A stretch of DNA of 57,500 bases from Chrysomallon squamiferum (GCA_012295275.1 CM022676.1:6179719-6237218), one strand, 5' to 3'. Shown: positions 20,953 to 32,519, counted from the stretch's first letter. Notes: generated by a model from the letters alone, not told the origin. Numbers and translations: made by a program.

Positions 20953-23900
20953 TTTTTTTTTTCAAAATAAAAATTTTCATTAAGTGCACGCCTTGCAAAA
21001 TGTCAGCATGTTTATCGACAGATGTATTCTTCAAGTTTTTAGAGAACATATCAGTAAAAATGTAAAAAAATTTTACCTGAAAAGGTAAAATTGTAAAATT
21101 GAATTTATATCACATTTTTTTTTGGTTTAATGTACTTTGCTGGATGTACAATTTAAAATTTGTAATCTGAGATATGAACATGATCCAAATTTCGAAAAAT
21201 TAATGAAAAGCGGTATAAAGAGAATTTATTGTTATTTTTAAGATTATTTCTTTCCGTTCAAAACTTGAAAAACACAGCCATGTTGAAACGACATGCTACA
21301 TTTGCCTTGTTCTTCTGCCTACTCTGAAAAGTAAGGAAGAAAAAAAAAACACAACACCATAATCAGAAAGAAGCACTTGCACGAAGCCCAGGTTAAATCA
21401 TTCCTTTGTGAAGAGTTTTGCTTTATCACACAGCCATCTCTGATTCGACAAAATGGTTAAAGAATACATTCTTATCTTTAAAAAAATAAATAAAGCATCC
21501 TTTTATTTTTATACTTATAAAACTCCATTTTAAAAATGGATAGAAAAAAAAACAGAAATATATAATTTCTATCCAAAAAAAGATAATAATTAAATATACC
21601 GTTAGAACAAAAAATTTTTTACGACCACTTTACATTCAAATTCAAAAAAAAACTAAACACCATCATCTTCGACACCCACAACAGTCAAAAATAATTTAAC
21701 CCTGACTAACGCAAGTGCTTATTTCCGTAGTTTACATGGACCAGTTTGACATACCATGGCCGACTGACTACAGAGTACTGGCCCTGGGTGTATAAATTCA
21801 GGATCTAGGTGCATTACCTTGTCCTCGAGTTCCGTAAATACCTCCTCAAAAAAATCGTCGTACTCTTGTTGTGCCTCCACCTCATCGACAACAACTGAAA
21901 TAAAAGATCTTCACTAAAACCTCAAGTTCCAAGCAACAGATCACAGAACTTAAGAGAGTTAACAAACAATTTTTTTTTGTTTTCCTTACACACCTCAGTA
22001 TATACCTACCTTTTAACAGCAGGAAAGTAATAATCTAATTTTTTTTTTTTTTTTTTTTTTTTTTCTTTTACAGGTTCTTTTCAGATTTTTTGTTCAGTTA
22101 AAGAGAAATCATGGCTAATATCCCTAATATAATAACAAAACAGTTTAAATGGGAGCTATTTAAAGTTAAAATACTTTTTTTTTTTTTTTTTTTTTTTTTG
22201 GTTGTACCGATTCACTGATAGGTTAATATATATCTTTGAAATTTCCAAATGACTGGTTTCTTTCTTAATATACTCCAACCTCTAATAAGAATAAAGTAAG
22301 ACATTTTTTGTTTGTTTTTTGTTTGTTCCAGGATGTTGCTTTGTAAATCAGTACACTGAGCAATCTAAATAATTTGCATGTCTCTTTGAGTTTGATGCAT
22401 CAGTGGTGTGACATTTTAAAAGCATTAAAGTCAGGTCTTAGACTTGCTGACAGAAAAATAAACAACCAGATGACATTTTCAAAGGATGGTCTTTCTAGAA
22501 GCCATCTAGGACGTCCTTAACAAAATAATCACAAGTCTAACACAGATTTTTGTGAAAATCAAATTCTTCTTACGATGATAAATCATAATTAACAACGAAA
22601 AAAATTTAACAGTCATGCAGCACTTGGCAGAAAAACGATCCATTTTGAAAACATTAAAATGATGGTGAGGGTTTTTTTGGGGGGATGGAGGGGTTAACAA
22701 TTTTGTTATTATTTCTTCACACAAGCCAAATTCAAAATTAAATAGTGAAAGACAACACATTAATTTTGAAAATAAAACAGCATCGTCCTAAATTAAAATA
22801 TCAAAAGAAAGAAAGCAGCCTTTTGAGTCAAGAGAGGCTTCGTCACTCCTAAACAGTCGCAGTTCCATTTCAGTCAAATCTAAACCTAGTAAATGCTATC
22901 AATTTTTTTTAACACACAAGCAACAAAATAATAATAAGAAGAAAAAAATAAATAAAAAAATAGCAGTTACCAGTTTGTAATAACATACATACATTCAGCA
23001 TTAATATTACAAAATTTTAACATGCGTAATTTTTTACATTGTCATCAAATTTTATACATCTTTTTATAAACATTAAAATTTTAATTATGAATATAATAGG
23101 TAAAATGATTTCAATAACTTAATTAACATATAAAACATTTTTGTTAAGAACATTAAATGTCTAATTATTTGTTAAAACTTCATCAAATTTAATCAGCAGA
23201 ACTGTGTTATAATGTACTTCAAAAAGATTTATATTAATATTTTAACAAATTCCATAGTTGTAGAAGTACTTAACTTCAGATGTAAAAAAGCTTGACATTT
23301 TTTGCTTCTTCCTTGAATGTAAGCTAAATAAAATAATTTTTCGTACAGTTATAAACAGATTATTGATAAATAAATTTAAATTATCTGTAAACCCCAACTC
23401 ATGGGAAAAAAAAAAAATACTCACTGTGAGACCCATCTGCAGTTAAGGCTGCATTCTGTGGATTTAAATAAAGATTCTGCAGCAACACAGTCTGTAATTA
23501 AAAATATCAAGAATTAAAATAAATAAATATAATTTTTTTGTAGTTGAATTCTCCTCTTTCCACAAACAAAATAATATAAAGAAATATGAATATAATATGT
23601 TTTAGATTTTCTTATTCTTACAACTCACTTGCATGAATGTCTTGATATAATTTATTTTTATTTATAAAACCAAGTAATACATTTACAAATAATGGCCAAC
23701 AATTTAAAAAATAATAATACAAATTTAATTTTTAAGGTTATATAAAATGAAAACACAATTTATAAAGTATTATAATTATTATTTATTTTTTAAATATTTT
23801 AAATTTTATACCTGACTAAATGTTGGTTTGTTATGCAATCGAGAACATCTTTCTCCATGTCGACAGGCTCCAATTTTGAAATAAAATGAACAATTTACTC

Positions 23901-24394
23901 TGAAAATAAAACCAGTATGATGTGATTTTAACATATATATATATGTATTACTAAATTAAAGTGTAAAACCGTAATGGGAGAAATACGTGACAAAGGTTTA
24001 AAGGAATGTCGAATTCTAATCGGCGAAAAGAATTTTACTCTTTTTTTAACAGATTTTCTTATCCAAATATGAAATAAATTGATTAATTAAATAAAATCTA
24101 CCAATAAGTAACAACAACATAATCACAGATAAAGTCTGTCACAGAAATGATTGCATATTCAATAATGGGATCAGTAAAAACTGAAAAAGTAATAAAACAA
24201 ACACTAAAAAAAGGCAAAATAAAAATGGTTTCTTTGTAACAATATAAATATTCAAAATATAAAAAATTTGAATAAAAAAATAATTTATACTGAACTACAA
24301 AGATAAAATAAACAAAAGAACATAATAAAGAAGTATCTTTATGAATATACTTGTCTTTCTCTGTTCCAAAAATGGAGGCTAAATATTCAGCCAT
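16279..24394 (-). CDS. U2AF1: U2AF1, small subunit of U2 snRNP auxiliary factor
   Basis: Nuclear splicing factor that reads the 3' splice-site AG and pairs with U2AF2. Exons in gene order: 24394-24351, 23899-23812 (88 nt), 23491-23425 (67 nt), then either 21894-21818 (77 nt) or 20864-20791 (74 nt), 18940-18869, 18051-17918, 17180-17085, 16411-16279 (stop TGA). All phases agree. The protein is 236 or 235 residues against 240 in human. It starts [20 protein letters not shown]. Zinc finger 1 ([18 protein letters not shown]), the UHM/RRM ([27 protein letters not shown]), zinc finger 2 ([19 protein letters not shown]) and an RS tail follow. The vertebrate glycine run in the RS tail is absent. The start is fixed by [10 protein letters not shown]. 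The gene is head to head with PIH1D2. Confidence 0.97.
16660..16736. repeat. (GA)n microsatellite
   Basis: A nearly pure GA tract in the last U2AF1 intron. The SLSLS open frame on the other strand is an artefact of the repeat. Confidence 0.95.
17085..17180 (-). CDS. U2AF1: U2AF1 exon 7, zinc finger 2
   Basis: 96 nt. It encodes [20 protein letters not shown] then [11 protein letters not shown], with donor ACG|GTACAG. It completes the second CCCH finger. Confidence 0.97.
17470..17529. repeat. Inverted repeat (19-bp arms) in U2AF1 intron
   Basis: Arms 17470-17488 and 17511-17529 are reverse complements with two mismatches (TGGCCTGTTTAGTGGTCAA against TGGCCTCGTTAGTGGTCAA). The loop can form a smaller stem CTGGA/TCCAG. 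It lies between exons 6 and 7. Confidence 0.7.
17918..18051 (-). CDS. U2AF1: U2AF1 exon 6
   Basis: 134 nt. It encodes [20 protein letters not shown] and [20 protein letters not shown] then QYEMG. It includes the Trp of NNRWFNG that in this family packs against U2AF2, and the first Cys residues of zinc finger 2. Confidence 0.97.
18245..18362 (-). mobile_element. tRNA-like SINE fragment
   Basis: On the minus strand GGTCATTGGTTAGAGTTCTT and GGTTTCAGGATCTGTTC resemble pol III A and B boxes. They are followed by CCTGTATATGAGAAGGCGTA, which resembles the 'CCTGTCTGTGGGAA..GCATATAAAA' module of a mollusc repeat recalled from memory. Sits in the U2AF1 intron between exons 5 and 6. Confidence 0.45.
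18869..18940 (-). CDS. U2AF1: U2AF1 exon 5
   Basis: 72 nt, 24 whole codons: [20 protein letters not shown] plus VYVK, the most conserved stretch of the U2AF1 RRM. Bounded by TTTTTTCAG and AAG|GTACAG. Confidence 0.97.
20791..20864 (-). CDS. U2AF1: U2AF1 alternative exon 4b (74 nt)
   Basis: Acceptor TTCATTGTAG, donor AAG|GTATCT. It reads [20 protein letters not shown] then VEMEK, one codon shorter than exon 4a. Both copies keep the acidic FFEEV helix but differ in flanking residues. Same entry phase (1) and exit phase (0) as 4a, so the two can only be used one at a time in a productive mRNA. Confidence 0.93.
21818..21894 (-). CDS. U2AF1: U2AF1 alternative exon 4a (77 nt)
   Basis: Acceptor TTATTTCAG, donor AAG|GTAATG. 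After one base from exon 3 it reads [20 protein letters not shown] then TELEDK, which is UHM helix A of U2AF1 and joins in phase 0 to YGEIEEMNV. It is homologous to exon 4b at 20791-20864. Using both exons, or neither, creates a stop in exon 18869-18940. Confidence 0.93.
23425..23491 (-). CDS. U2AF1: U2AF1 exon 3 (67 nt)
   Basis: Encodes [20 protein letters not shown] then SH, ending in phase 1. This is the position where vertebrates have two alternative 67-nt exons; it more closely resembles the vertebrate 'b' form (ADGSH). Only one copy was found here. Confidence 0.95.
23812..23899 (-). CDS. U2AF1: U2AF1 exon 2, zinc finger 1
   Basis: 88 nt between TTTTCAG and CAG|GTATAA. It encodes [20 protein letters not shown] and LHNKPTFSQ, the first CCCH zinc finger including the Ser of RCSR that contacts the splice-site AG region. 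Confidence 0.97.
24351..24394 (-). CDS. U2AF1: U2AF1 exon 1 (start codon)
   Basis: ATG at 24394-24392. It encodes [14 protein letters not shown] plus two bases of the next codon, and the donor is GACAA|GTATAT. The same split codon (GACAA|G) is used in vertebrate U2AF1 as I recall it. Confidence 0.97.
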
Positions 24395-25256
24395 GTCGAA
24401 GCCGTAGCCGACTTATTTTACACTAACCGGAAGAAGCCGGTCGGAATATTCCAGTCCTTTGTTAGTACTAAAACGAATACTAATAAATTGTTCTCAGAGT
24501 AGGCCTACAGAGTAGACACAGTTACGAATTAATAATTTATTATTTTACATGCATCACATATTTTCAGTGTATTCATGTGTGCTTTATATAATGTAATTGC
24601 CATTCTTCGTTATATCAGAATATCAATATAGTATATAAATAAATATGTATATATTAAAAGATTATTTTTATTTGTAACTTATTTTCTTTTCTTTGTTAAG
24701 TATTTTACATATTTTTTAGTTTGTTGTTTGCTTTTTTAAAACACTTCAAAGAAGGGATATTTTACAGAGAATTACTACAATTACTAATGCGAATACCGAT
24801 TATAAAAAGTAAAATAAAATATATGTCTTTTAGTATCATTTAGCACCAAGTATTTTCTTTGATGCGCCACATTTCAATTGTAAACAAAGAGATTAAGTTT
24901 TGGTTGACGAAATACCAGTTAACAAGGTGCACAAATATTGATGACGTTTTATGGCCAAACGCAACTAAGGACGCTATTCAGTAGGGATTTTAGCAAGTGC
25001 TTTTTTTTTCTTCTTTTTTTTTTATTTTTACTTTCTAATATCTTTTATTTTGGAACCTAAAGTGAAATTTTTTAAAGCTGTGATATTTACTCACAGTGAT
25101 ACAATTTTATTATAAATGTAATATAGAAATATTTTGAATTATTTTGGTATAATGTTTTAATTTTAAATTTTATATTATCATCATCATCATCATCATCATC
25201 ATTATTATTATTATTATTTTCACAGATAATTATAAGGACTAGCAGATCATATCAGA
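24395..25256. promoter_or_regulatory. Probable shared (divergent) promoter region of U2AF1 and PIH1D2
   Basis: About 0.86 kb separates the two start codons. Next to U2AF1 is ACCGGAAG (24426-24433), an ETS-type core common in housekeeping promoters, within the perfect palindrome ACCGG-N6-CCGGT. Near PIH1D2 is (ATC)n(ATT)n followed by CACAG at 25221-25225, which could be the acceptor of a 5' UTR intron. No clear RFX X-box was recognised. Divergent use is inferred from position. Confidence 0.5.
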
Positions 25257-25451
25257 ATGCAGAATATGTCATTTGGAAACGTCGACTCCGATTCTTTGAT
25301 GTGTCAGGCACAACATGTGTGGACAATGTTGGACGAAATGGCGACTAGCAACCCAGAAGGATATCGTGAGTTCATCAAAAAACAGTTAGAGGAGGGAAAA
25401 GAGCAGCTGACACCACCCCAACCCCACATGTGTGTGAAGACAAAGCTATTG
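25257..25451 (+). CDS. PIH1D2: PIH1D2 exon 1
   Basis: First coding exon, donor TTG|GTATTT. It encodes SNPEGYREFIKKQLEEGKEQ and MCVKTKLL. A possible acceptor CACAG at 25225 suggests a non-coding exon upstream. Confidence 0.9.
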
Positions 25452-25530
25452 GTATTTGATTTTTAAATTAGCGATCTTTGTTTTCACTTCCCAGTTTAAT
25501 TTGATGTTTTTTATAGTTGATATGTATTAC

Positions 25531-25561
<31 letters not shown>

Positions 25562-25977
25562 AATTATAAATGATATTGTTACTGATTCTGATGTTATCAT
25601 TATTACTAATATTATTAATTTACTTTTGTCAGTAGTATTATTATTTGAATCTTGATAATAATGATAATGATGCAGTTATTGTTGTCATTATCATCATCAT
25701 CATAATCATCATCATCATCATCATCATCATTATTATTATTATAATATATATTTTTTAATTGTCCATTTATTTAATGTTAATGACACTTGACTTTTTATGA
25801 ATTTATTATTCAGTGTTTCAGTTTAAAAAAAAGCAGTTCTTAATATAAAATTATATGAATAATCTGAATAAATCAATAATATTATTTATGTTAATAAATT
25901 TAATAGATAATTATAATGATTATACTCCCAAATATATTTAGATTAATGTTTTAATTACTATTTATTTATTTTGTTGA

Positions 25978-26011
<34 letters not shown>

Positions 26012-26059
26012 CTTCTTCTTCTTCTTCTTCTTCTTCTTCTTCTTCTTCTTCTTCTTCTT

Positions 26060-26090
<31 letters not shown>

Positions 26091-28662
26091 TTATTATTAT
26101 TATTTTACACATTTTTTTTCTTCAGAAACCAAAGCCCAGCACTCTCTACATAAACATGATGGGTTGGAAAAAGATTCCCCCACCAAAGAAAGACGATGAC
26201 CCAGTGTCTGTGGTGGGAACTGCTTTACAAACAACAAAAGATGACAGCGGTAAGCATATAGAGCCTAATCCATACCATAAAGGTTACTTAGTCAAATTAA
26301 AATCATCTTAAGTCACGTTAATTTTTTTTTGAGAAGATTTTTAAGATTTAAATTAGTAAATGAAAGCTGTTCAGAGTAATTCAGTTTTAAAAATACTGAA
26401 AATTAAAAAAAAATAATTGTGGTGGTGATAAATGATTAGAATAGTTAAGCTGTAAGATGATCACCTGGTGTATGAAAGGTTTCAGGGTCAATCCTGCTCA
26501 ACATACCGGTTAAGGTGTTTCCAAATCTACCATCTGGATAGGCTACCAAAGCTGAATTATTATTATTATTATTATTTTTTTTTTTTTTAATATATGTGTT
26601 AAGTTACATATAAAAGATATTTTGCTGTTGGTTGAAATGGGAGTCAGCTATATCTCTGATCAAGATCACAATTTTCCAATTCCAGCCAAGATACCAATTA
26701 TTAATTCAACGAAGTCTATGGTTCATGATTCTTCTTTACAGGAAATTTCATATAAAAGATTATAAAAAGTTACCTGATTATTTGTCAGCATTGGTTATTC
26801 TTTGTTCAATTCATCATTAAAAAGTGGAATTATTGATATATAATAAATTTTATAAGAAAAAATTCTGAAACTTTTTTTGAGTTTGTCTAAACAAATATAT
26901 AGTATTTTTTTCAAACCATGATTAAAAAAGTCAAATTATTAATATATAATAAACTATTAAATAAAAAATTGGAAAACAGTCTCAATTTAGAAATTTTTAT
27001 TATTATTATTTTATTTTTTTTAAATTATTCATTAAAGCATTAAACTTTTTTGGGGGTGTATATTTGTATGGAATTACATTTTAAATTGCTGAATTATTAT
27101 TTTTATTAATTTTTTTTTTTTAGGAACTTTCACAGTTGTGTCTGTGGCTTTCAATTCGGACATTGTTAAGAAGTTCGGCAGACATTGTGAAAACCCCATT
27201 GACCGAGATACACTGGTCCAGCTGTCCATGGATTACCTCGAAGAGCAGCAAAAAGTTAAAATTTCCAGAACGTACAACGTTCTCAGTGAAAAGGTCACAT
27301 ACAAAGGTGACCTGAAGGATATTCAGAAAGGTTTCACAGTCAAAAGTAAAGCTTCTGACAAAAAATTTGAAAACGAGTTAGAAAAACTTGAAAAAAAATG
27401 CGGTCCATTAGCATCTGGGATTAAAGATTCCCTTCTGGATCAGCTGAAAAATATCACCGTCGGTGACAGCCAATCGGATTCTGAGAAGGCAGATACTGAC
27501 CAATCAGGAATCACTTTGCTGCCGGAAAATAAACCAATGAAATCTGGTTTGATAGAGGAAATAGGTGACACAGACAAGCTGCCTGTTCCCAGATATGAAC
27601 TTAACTGTCTCAGTAGTGATTCAACAAATGATGAGATGCTGGAACTGAGCATCAAACTTCCAAATGTTTGTAGTGTCGCAGAATGTGAGCTGGATATATC
27701 TGAGGTAAATTATTTATCTTTGTTGTTTCTCGTCATTATATTATTAGTAATTTTTTTTTTTTTTTAATGTTTAATGAATATGGTTTGTCCTTGAATATGA
27801 GTGTCTTTGTTGTATGGTATATGGGGGATATAGATATATATTTATATCTATCTATCTGTATCTGTATATCTGTATATCTATATATAATCTATATAATCTA
27901 TATATAAACACACTCATAGATACATACATATCTATATAGATATATCTGTACTTATCTAACTACACATACACACACACACACAAACACACACACAGATTTC
28001 TTTTATCAGACAAGAAATGGAGTGTTGCTTTAGTGATTAGAGCATAGACTGGATGCCTGGATGGTCATAGGTTCTATTCCAACAATATGCCACTTTGGCA
28101 AAATCTCAATGGAAACAAATTCCTTTAAACTTGTTTTTTTTTAAAATTTATAAATATAATTTTATCTTCACAAAATTTGTTACACAGATCATCATGGTTG
28201 TTAAAATTATCTTTGCATTTATTATCCTGATCCTTGTTATTAAATGATATCCTGATCCTGATTATTAGTTTATAATCTGAATCACTGTTATCAAATTTGT
28301 TATCCTAATTATCTTTATTATATGTCATCTTTAAGATAATCATTAATAAATATTATTTGATAGCCAGATATTGATAAGTTTTTCTGTCTTTTTTTTAACC
28401 AGATTATCATTAGCTTTATTACGTCCATCTTCATTAACTTTGTTACCTAGATGATAGTCCCTACTAAATTTTTTATTTTTTTTTTCATTCTAATTTTATT
28501 TTATTCTTCTTATTATTTTTTCAGGATGATATCTCCATGATTGTCCCAGGAAAATATGAGTTTTATCTCAAGTTACCCAAAACGATCAAAGAAAATGATT
28601 CGAGTGCTAAATTTAGTAAGAAAACCTGCACCTTGACAATAAAAATGCCAGTCCTCAGATGA
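25257..28662 (+). CDS. PIH1D2: PIH1D2, PIH1 domain-containing protein 2
   Basis: Co-chaperone family member (R2TP-like complexes) associated with cytoplasmic assembly of axonemal dyneins. Exons: 25257-25451, 26126-26249, 27124-27704, 28525-28662 (TGA); phases 0, 1 and 0 agree; 345 residues against about 315 in human. The N-terminus has HVWTMLDEMATSNPEGYREF and the PIH-domain segments LYINMMGWKKIPPP and VVSVAFNSDIV. The C-terminal CS-like domain has VPRYELNCLSS, LSIKLPNVCS and DISEDDISMIVPGKYEFYLK, ending TLTIKMPVLR. This order and ending match PIH1D2 rather than PIH1D1 or PIH1D3. The start could be Met 25257 or Met 25266. The third exon includes an acidic, low-complexity spacer that accounts for the extra length. 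A poly(A) signal AATAAA lies at 28736-28741. Confidence 0.94.
25971..26100. repeat. (TTG)n-(TTC)n-(TTA)n microsatellite
   Basis: Compound trinucleotide repeat directly before the PIH1D2 exon 2 acceptor. The poly-Leu/poly-Phe open frame across it is not a gene. Confidence 0.95.
26126..26249 (+). CDS. PIH1D2: PIH1D2 exon 2
   Basis: Acceptor TTCTTCAG, donor GCG|GTAAGC. It reads KPKPSTLYINMMGWKKIPPP and on to TTKDDSG. It is preceded by a long (TTC)n tract that extends the pyrimidine tract of the acceptor. Confidence 0.93.
26430..26540 (+). mobile_element. tRNA-like SINE remnant
   Basis: GATTAGAATAGTTAAGCTGT and GGTTTCAGGGTCAATCCTGC resemble A and B box elements of a tRNA-derived SINE. Located in PIH1D2 intron 2. 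Ends are not defined. Confidence 0.4.
27124..27704 (+). CDS. PIH1D2: PIH1D2 exon 3
   Basis: Large coding exon (581 nt) that holds the rest of the PIH domain, a charged linker, and the start of the CS-like domain, ending LDISE|GTAAAT. Codon use is visibly less AT-biased than the flanking introns. Confidence 0.95.
28015..28110 (+). mobile_element. tRNA-like SINE remnant
   Basis: TTTAGTGATTAGAGCATAGA and GGTCATAGGTTCTATTCC look like A and B boxes (the B box is close to GGTTCRANTCC), spaced as in tRNA-derived SINEs. It does not fold into a convincing tRNA. Located in PIH1D2 intron 3. Confidence 0.45.
28525..28662 (+). CDS. PIH1D2: PIH1D2 terminal exon
   Basis: Acceptor TTTTTCAG. It encodes DDISMIVPGKYEFYLKLPKT and ends TLTIKMPVLR-TGA, matching the family's C-terminal strand. 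Confidence 0.95.
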   Translation, partial: DDISMIVPGKYEFYLKLPKTIKENDSSAKFSKKTCTLTIKMPVLR

Positions 28663-29276
28663 TACAAATGATAAAATGAACATGTTTTTATATAAAAGAA
28701 AAATGAAAATAATTTGATAAAACATTCACTTTGATAATAAATTTACCTTCATTTATATATATATTTTTTTTTTATTTAAATGTTAAACTTTTTTTTTTTT
28801 TTTTATTAAAAAATAAAAAAAATGGTGGAAAATCTTTACTCTAATAATAAAAATATTCATTTCCACATGTCAAAACTAAAATGGACTTTTTTTAGTTTTT
28901 TTATATTTTTTTTTTTTTTTTTTTTTTCATCTTCTTTATTGGAGTAAGAAAACTTCTATCAACAAGATGAAAAAAAAAAATTGCTTTAAGATGACAAGAA
29001 AGTTGGAAGTAGATATTTTAATATTTAAAAACAACAAAAATAAAACAAATACGCCACAATGTAAAACATTTTATTGTCTAGATGTCCATTCATAAAACGG
29101 TCCAAACAAAACTGTTTTTATCAAGGACAGATTTAGAGGAGGTGTCAACCATGAATTTAACACCATCCCCCATTTCACAACTTCTGTACATGACTGCTAC
29201 AACATCATTTTCTTTCCTTTAAAAATATAAAGCACCTTTGGAAACTTGCACATATTATAATTTTTCAATATCTCTT

Positions 29277-29313
<37 letters not shown>

Positions 29314-30714
29314 GTCAAGCATGACATGAATATGCACACATACACACAAATATATATTCAAAAATATTCACTCCAGTTATACATTTATGTGCAAAATGGT
29401 CATGTTTTATAAATTTTTAGCTTTCAGTGGTGCTGAAAAAAGATTTGGAACAAAATGAAAATACTTTTTTTTCTCTCTTCTCTCTCACTCTCTCACTCCC
29501 TCCATATTTCTCTTTCCCTTTTATCTCTGCTTTTTAAATGCATTTTAACATAAAATATTGGAATGGGAAAAATATATAAAATTTTCAATATTTTTTTTCA
29601 TCTCGTTTCATGGTATATATATAAACATATTAGCAATAGTTCAAAGAAAACAAAAACAGAAAAACATCAGTAAAAAAAAGAAATAATGTATTTTTTTGTT
29701 ATATTGCTTTTGAAAATATAAATTAATAATAATACTTTGATCTGTTGAGAGATATATAAAACCATAAAATTATATGATATGACAACTTATGAGATCATAA
29801 CAAACACTAATTAACAACTATTATATACATACATTCAGAGGCCCATTTAAGATTAACATGGAACATTCACAAAACAAGAATTGAAAAGTATTTACACTAC
29901 CAGTCAATGGTTATTATTATTTTTTTTTTTAAATACATTTTTCTTTTCTTTTTTAAGCTTCTTCTTTTCTTTTTTTTAAATCTTAAAAACATGATTTTCA
30001 TTTCTGAAATGAAAAAATAAACAAATGAAAAAAGTTAACAATTTGAAAATATTAACAAGTTCCTAATTTCGTTTTAAATTAGTACTAATTTTACCAATAA
30101 TTAACTGATTAAAAAATTTCAAGATTAAGAATTCTAGTGTTTGTATTTTGGCTTCTAACTTATTATTATTTTTTTAAATTAAGATAAAGTGTCTTTAAAT
30201 AAATTCATAAATAAATATAATAATATTCTTAACGTGTTTTTAAAAAAAATATATAATCAATAATTCCATATATGTAGCTGAACATTCAGTGAGTTTCACT
30301 GGAAAAAATTATTTTTATTTATGACTTCAGAAAATAATTTTTATTTCAGATACAGTTTCAATAATTAGCTAAATGGACTGGTATTTGTAACAGAAATCTT
30401 TTCTAAAACTCATAAAATGAATCTACATATCTTTTAGCCTAATAAAGGCAAAACTGCTACATATTTGGGAAAACAAAATGGCCTTCGCAACTAACAAGAC
30501 TTAATGAAATGAAATAACATTTTTCTCTGTATTTAGTAAATCCCTGTAATACTAATAGACTTTTCAGGCTACTTGAAAACAAAATAAAAATATTCACATA
30601 CCCAAAATAAAAAAAAAGAAAAAAAAGAAGAAGAATAATAAATATACCATTTAGGAATCAAAATGATAAAACACATACTTGTCGTTGTTTTTTTGTAACT
30701 CTCTGTACTATATA

Positions 30715-31245
30715 CATGTACATTGAATATATTAATACATTTTTCAAATCTGTGGGAAAAAATCCAAACAAATATTTAAATAAAATAGTTTTTTTAAGCT
30801 TACATTCAATATATTAACACATTTTTCAGTTCTGTGGACAAAAACTTAAATAAAATACTTTTTTTGAGCTTACATTCAACATATTAACACATTTTTCAGT
30901 TGTTTTTATGAAAAAAACATAAATATTTAAATAAAATAAATTTTTTAAGCTTACATTCAATATGTTAACACATTTTTCAGTTCTTTTTATGAAAAAAACA
31001 AATATTTAAATAAATTTTTTAAGCTTACATTCAATATATTAACACATTTTTCAGTTCTTTTTATGAAAAAACCATAAATATTTAAAAAAAAATTTTTTTT
31101 AAGCTTACATTCAATATATTAACATGTTGAAAAAAAATATATAAATAAATATTTAAATAAAATAATTTTTTTAAGATTACGTTTAATATATTGATATTTT
31201 TTTCAGTTCCATAGAGGAAAAAATATAAATAAATAAGTATTTGAA
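30715..31245. repeat. Minisatellite, 72-79 bp unit, seven copies
   Basis: Units of AAGCTTACATTCAATATATT followed by AACACATTTTTCAGTTCT are repeated with A-rich spacers. Each plus-strand unit has an acceptor-like TTTTTCAG, and most minus-strand units have a donor-like GTAAGCTT, although no exon is recognised here. Confidence 0.85.
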
Positions 31246-32519
31246 TACAATAAAAGTTTACGACAAAATATTGGCACAAATCTGGCTTTTTTAATGGTGG
31301 TCAGATCAAAAAAACCACATCGTGGTTTTGTATGGTTTTATAAAAAATATATTGCAGTGGTGGATACTGAATAAGTGAATTTTTTAAGTGAATTTTTTAA
31401 TTTTGTTTCTTGTTAACATGTATTTAGTGTTTTACATTTTGAATAACGTCTGGTTTTTACTAAAATAAATAAATTTTGTACATTTACAAATGACTATTTG
31501 CATATTTCTACTTTATTAACATAAAAAAAAAAAAAAGCAAGAAAGAAAGAAATAAAAAATAAAAAAGCCTTGAATTTATTTTCTTGATTTCCAAATCACT
31601 GTCTGTGAATATATATATATATATATAAGTAAGTGTGCTTGTTAAAAAAAAAAAAATTCTTAAAAATATTTTCCAGATTTCCAACAATAATAATTCTAGA
31701 CTGACAATAAATTTAAAACAACAACAACAAAGAGTAAATGAAGAAGCAAGAAATAAATAATTCAGTGGAACAATACCATGTCTGTTAAGACTTAAAAATG
31801 ATTTTTGTTTTAAATTCTTCATAAGATAAAATTTCCTAGAAAAGTATAGAAAATCTTATTTCCAGTCTTCTTAGTACATTTCTTAGGTAACTGCTACACT
31901 TGTAACTAATTATTAGTAAAGTCTCCATGAATTACTGAAAAGTTGCTATATCCTACTTTGTTATTAGTAAAGACTGGGAGCCAATGACCAATTAAATAAT
32001 CGCTTGGAAATAAATAAAGTGAATTTAGACCGTTTGCTAGATTTTTCTAGAAGCACACTTTTAATACACAGTAATAAATATTACACTGTATTTATTTATT
32101 TATAGGTGTCTGTGATAGTGTATTAGCATTGATATTATTATTTATCATCATCATCATCATTTTTATTATCATCCTTATTATTGTATTATTATTATTATTA
32201 TTTATCATTATTATCAATTCTTTACTAGGAATTATAATTATTAAACAAAACTTGTTCAGCTGAAACAGATACAGTAAACTAAAAAAAAAAATAAAAAAAT
32301 AAAAATCCTACAGGTATTTTAACTTCCATTATTTCCACACAGCAAACAGACCACACAGAACATGTTGGTAAAATATCTCAGGAGTTTAAGTTCCCCATCT
32401 ATAAACCCTAATGATTCCAATAATAAACCACAAAGATAACGAAATGCATGTACATAGGCAGTTGTAAGTAAATTCCTGAGCAATGTGATTTAAATAAAGC
32501 TGATAGCTTTTGTGTCTGG

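Noticed and set aside
22790-22885. Second copy of the U2AF1 67-nt exon 3, as in vertebrates
   Set aside because: The region between exon 3 and exon 4a was read on the minus strand; no sequence encoding a NPQN..ADG-like peptide was found.
27440-27655. Minus-strand open frame of 71 codons inside PIH1D2 exon 3
   Set aside because: Antisense shadow of the real coding exon.
28010-28090. Possible tRNA gene
   Set aside because: A and B box-like words are present but no cloverleaf with an acceptor stem or anticodon arm can be drawn; better explained as a tRNA-derived SINE remnant.
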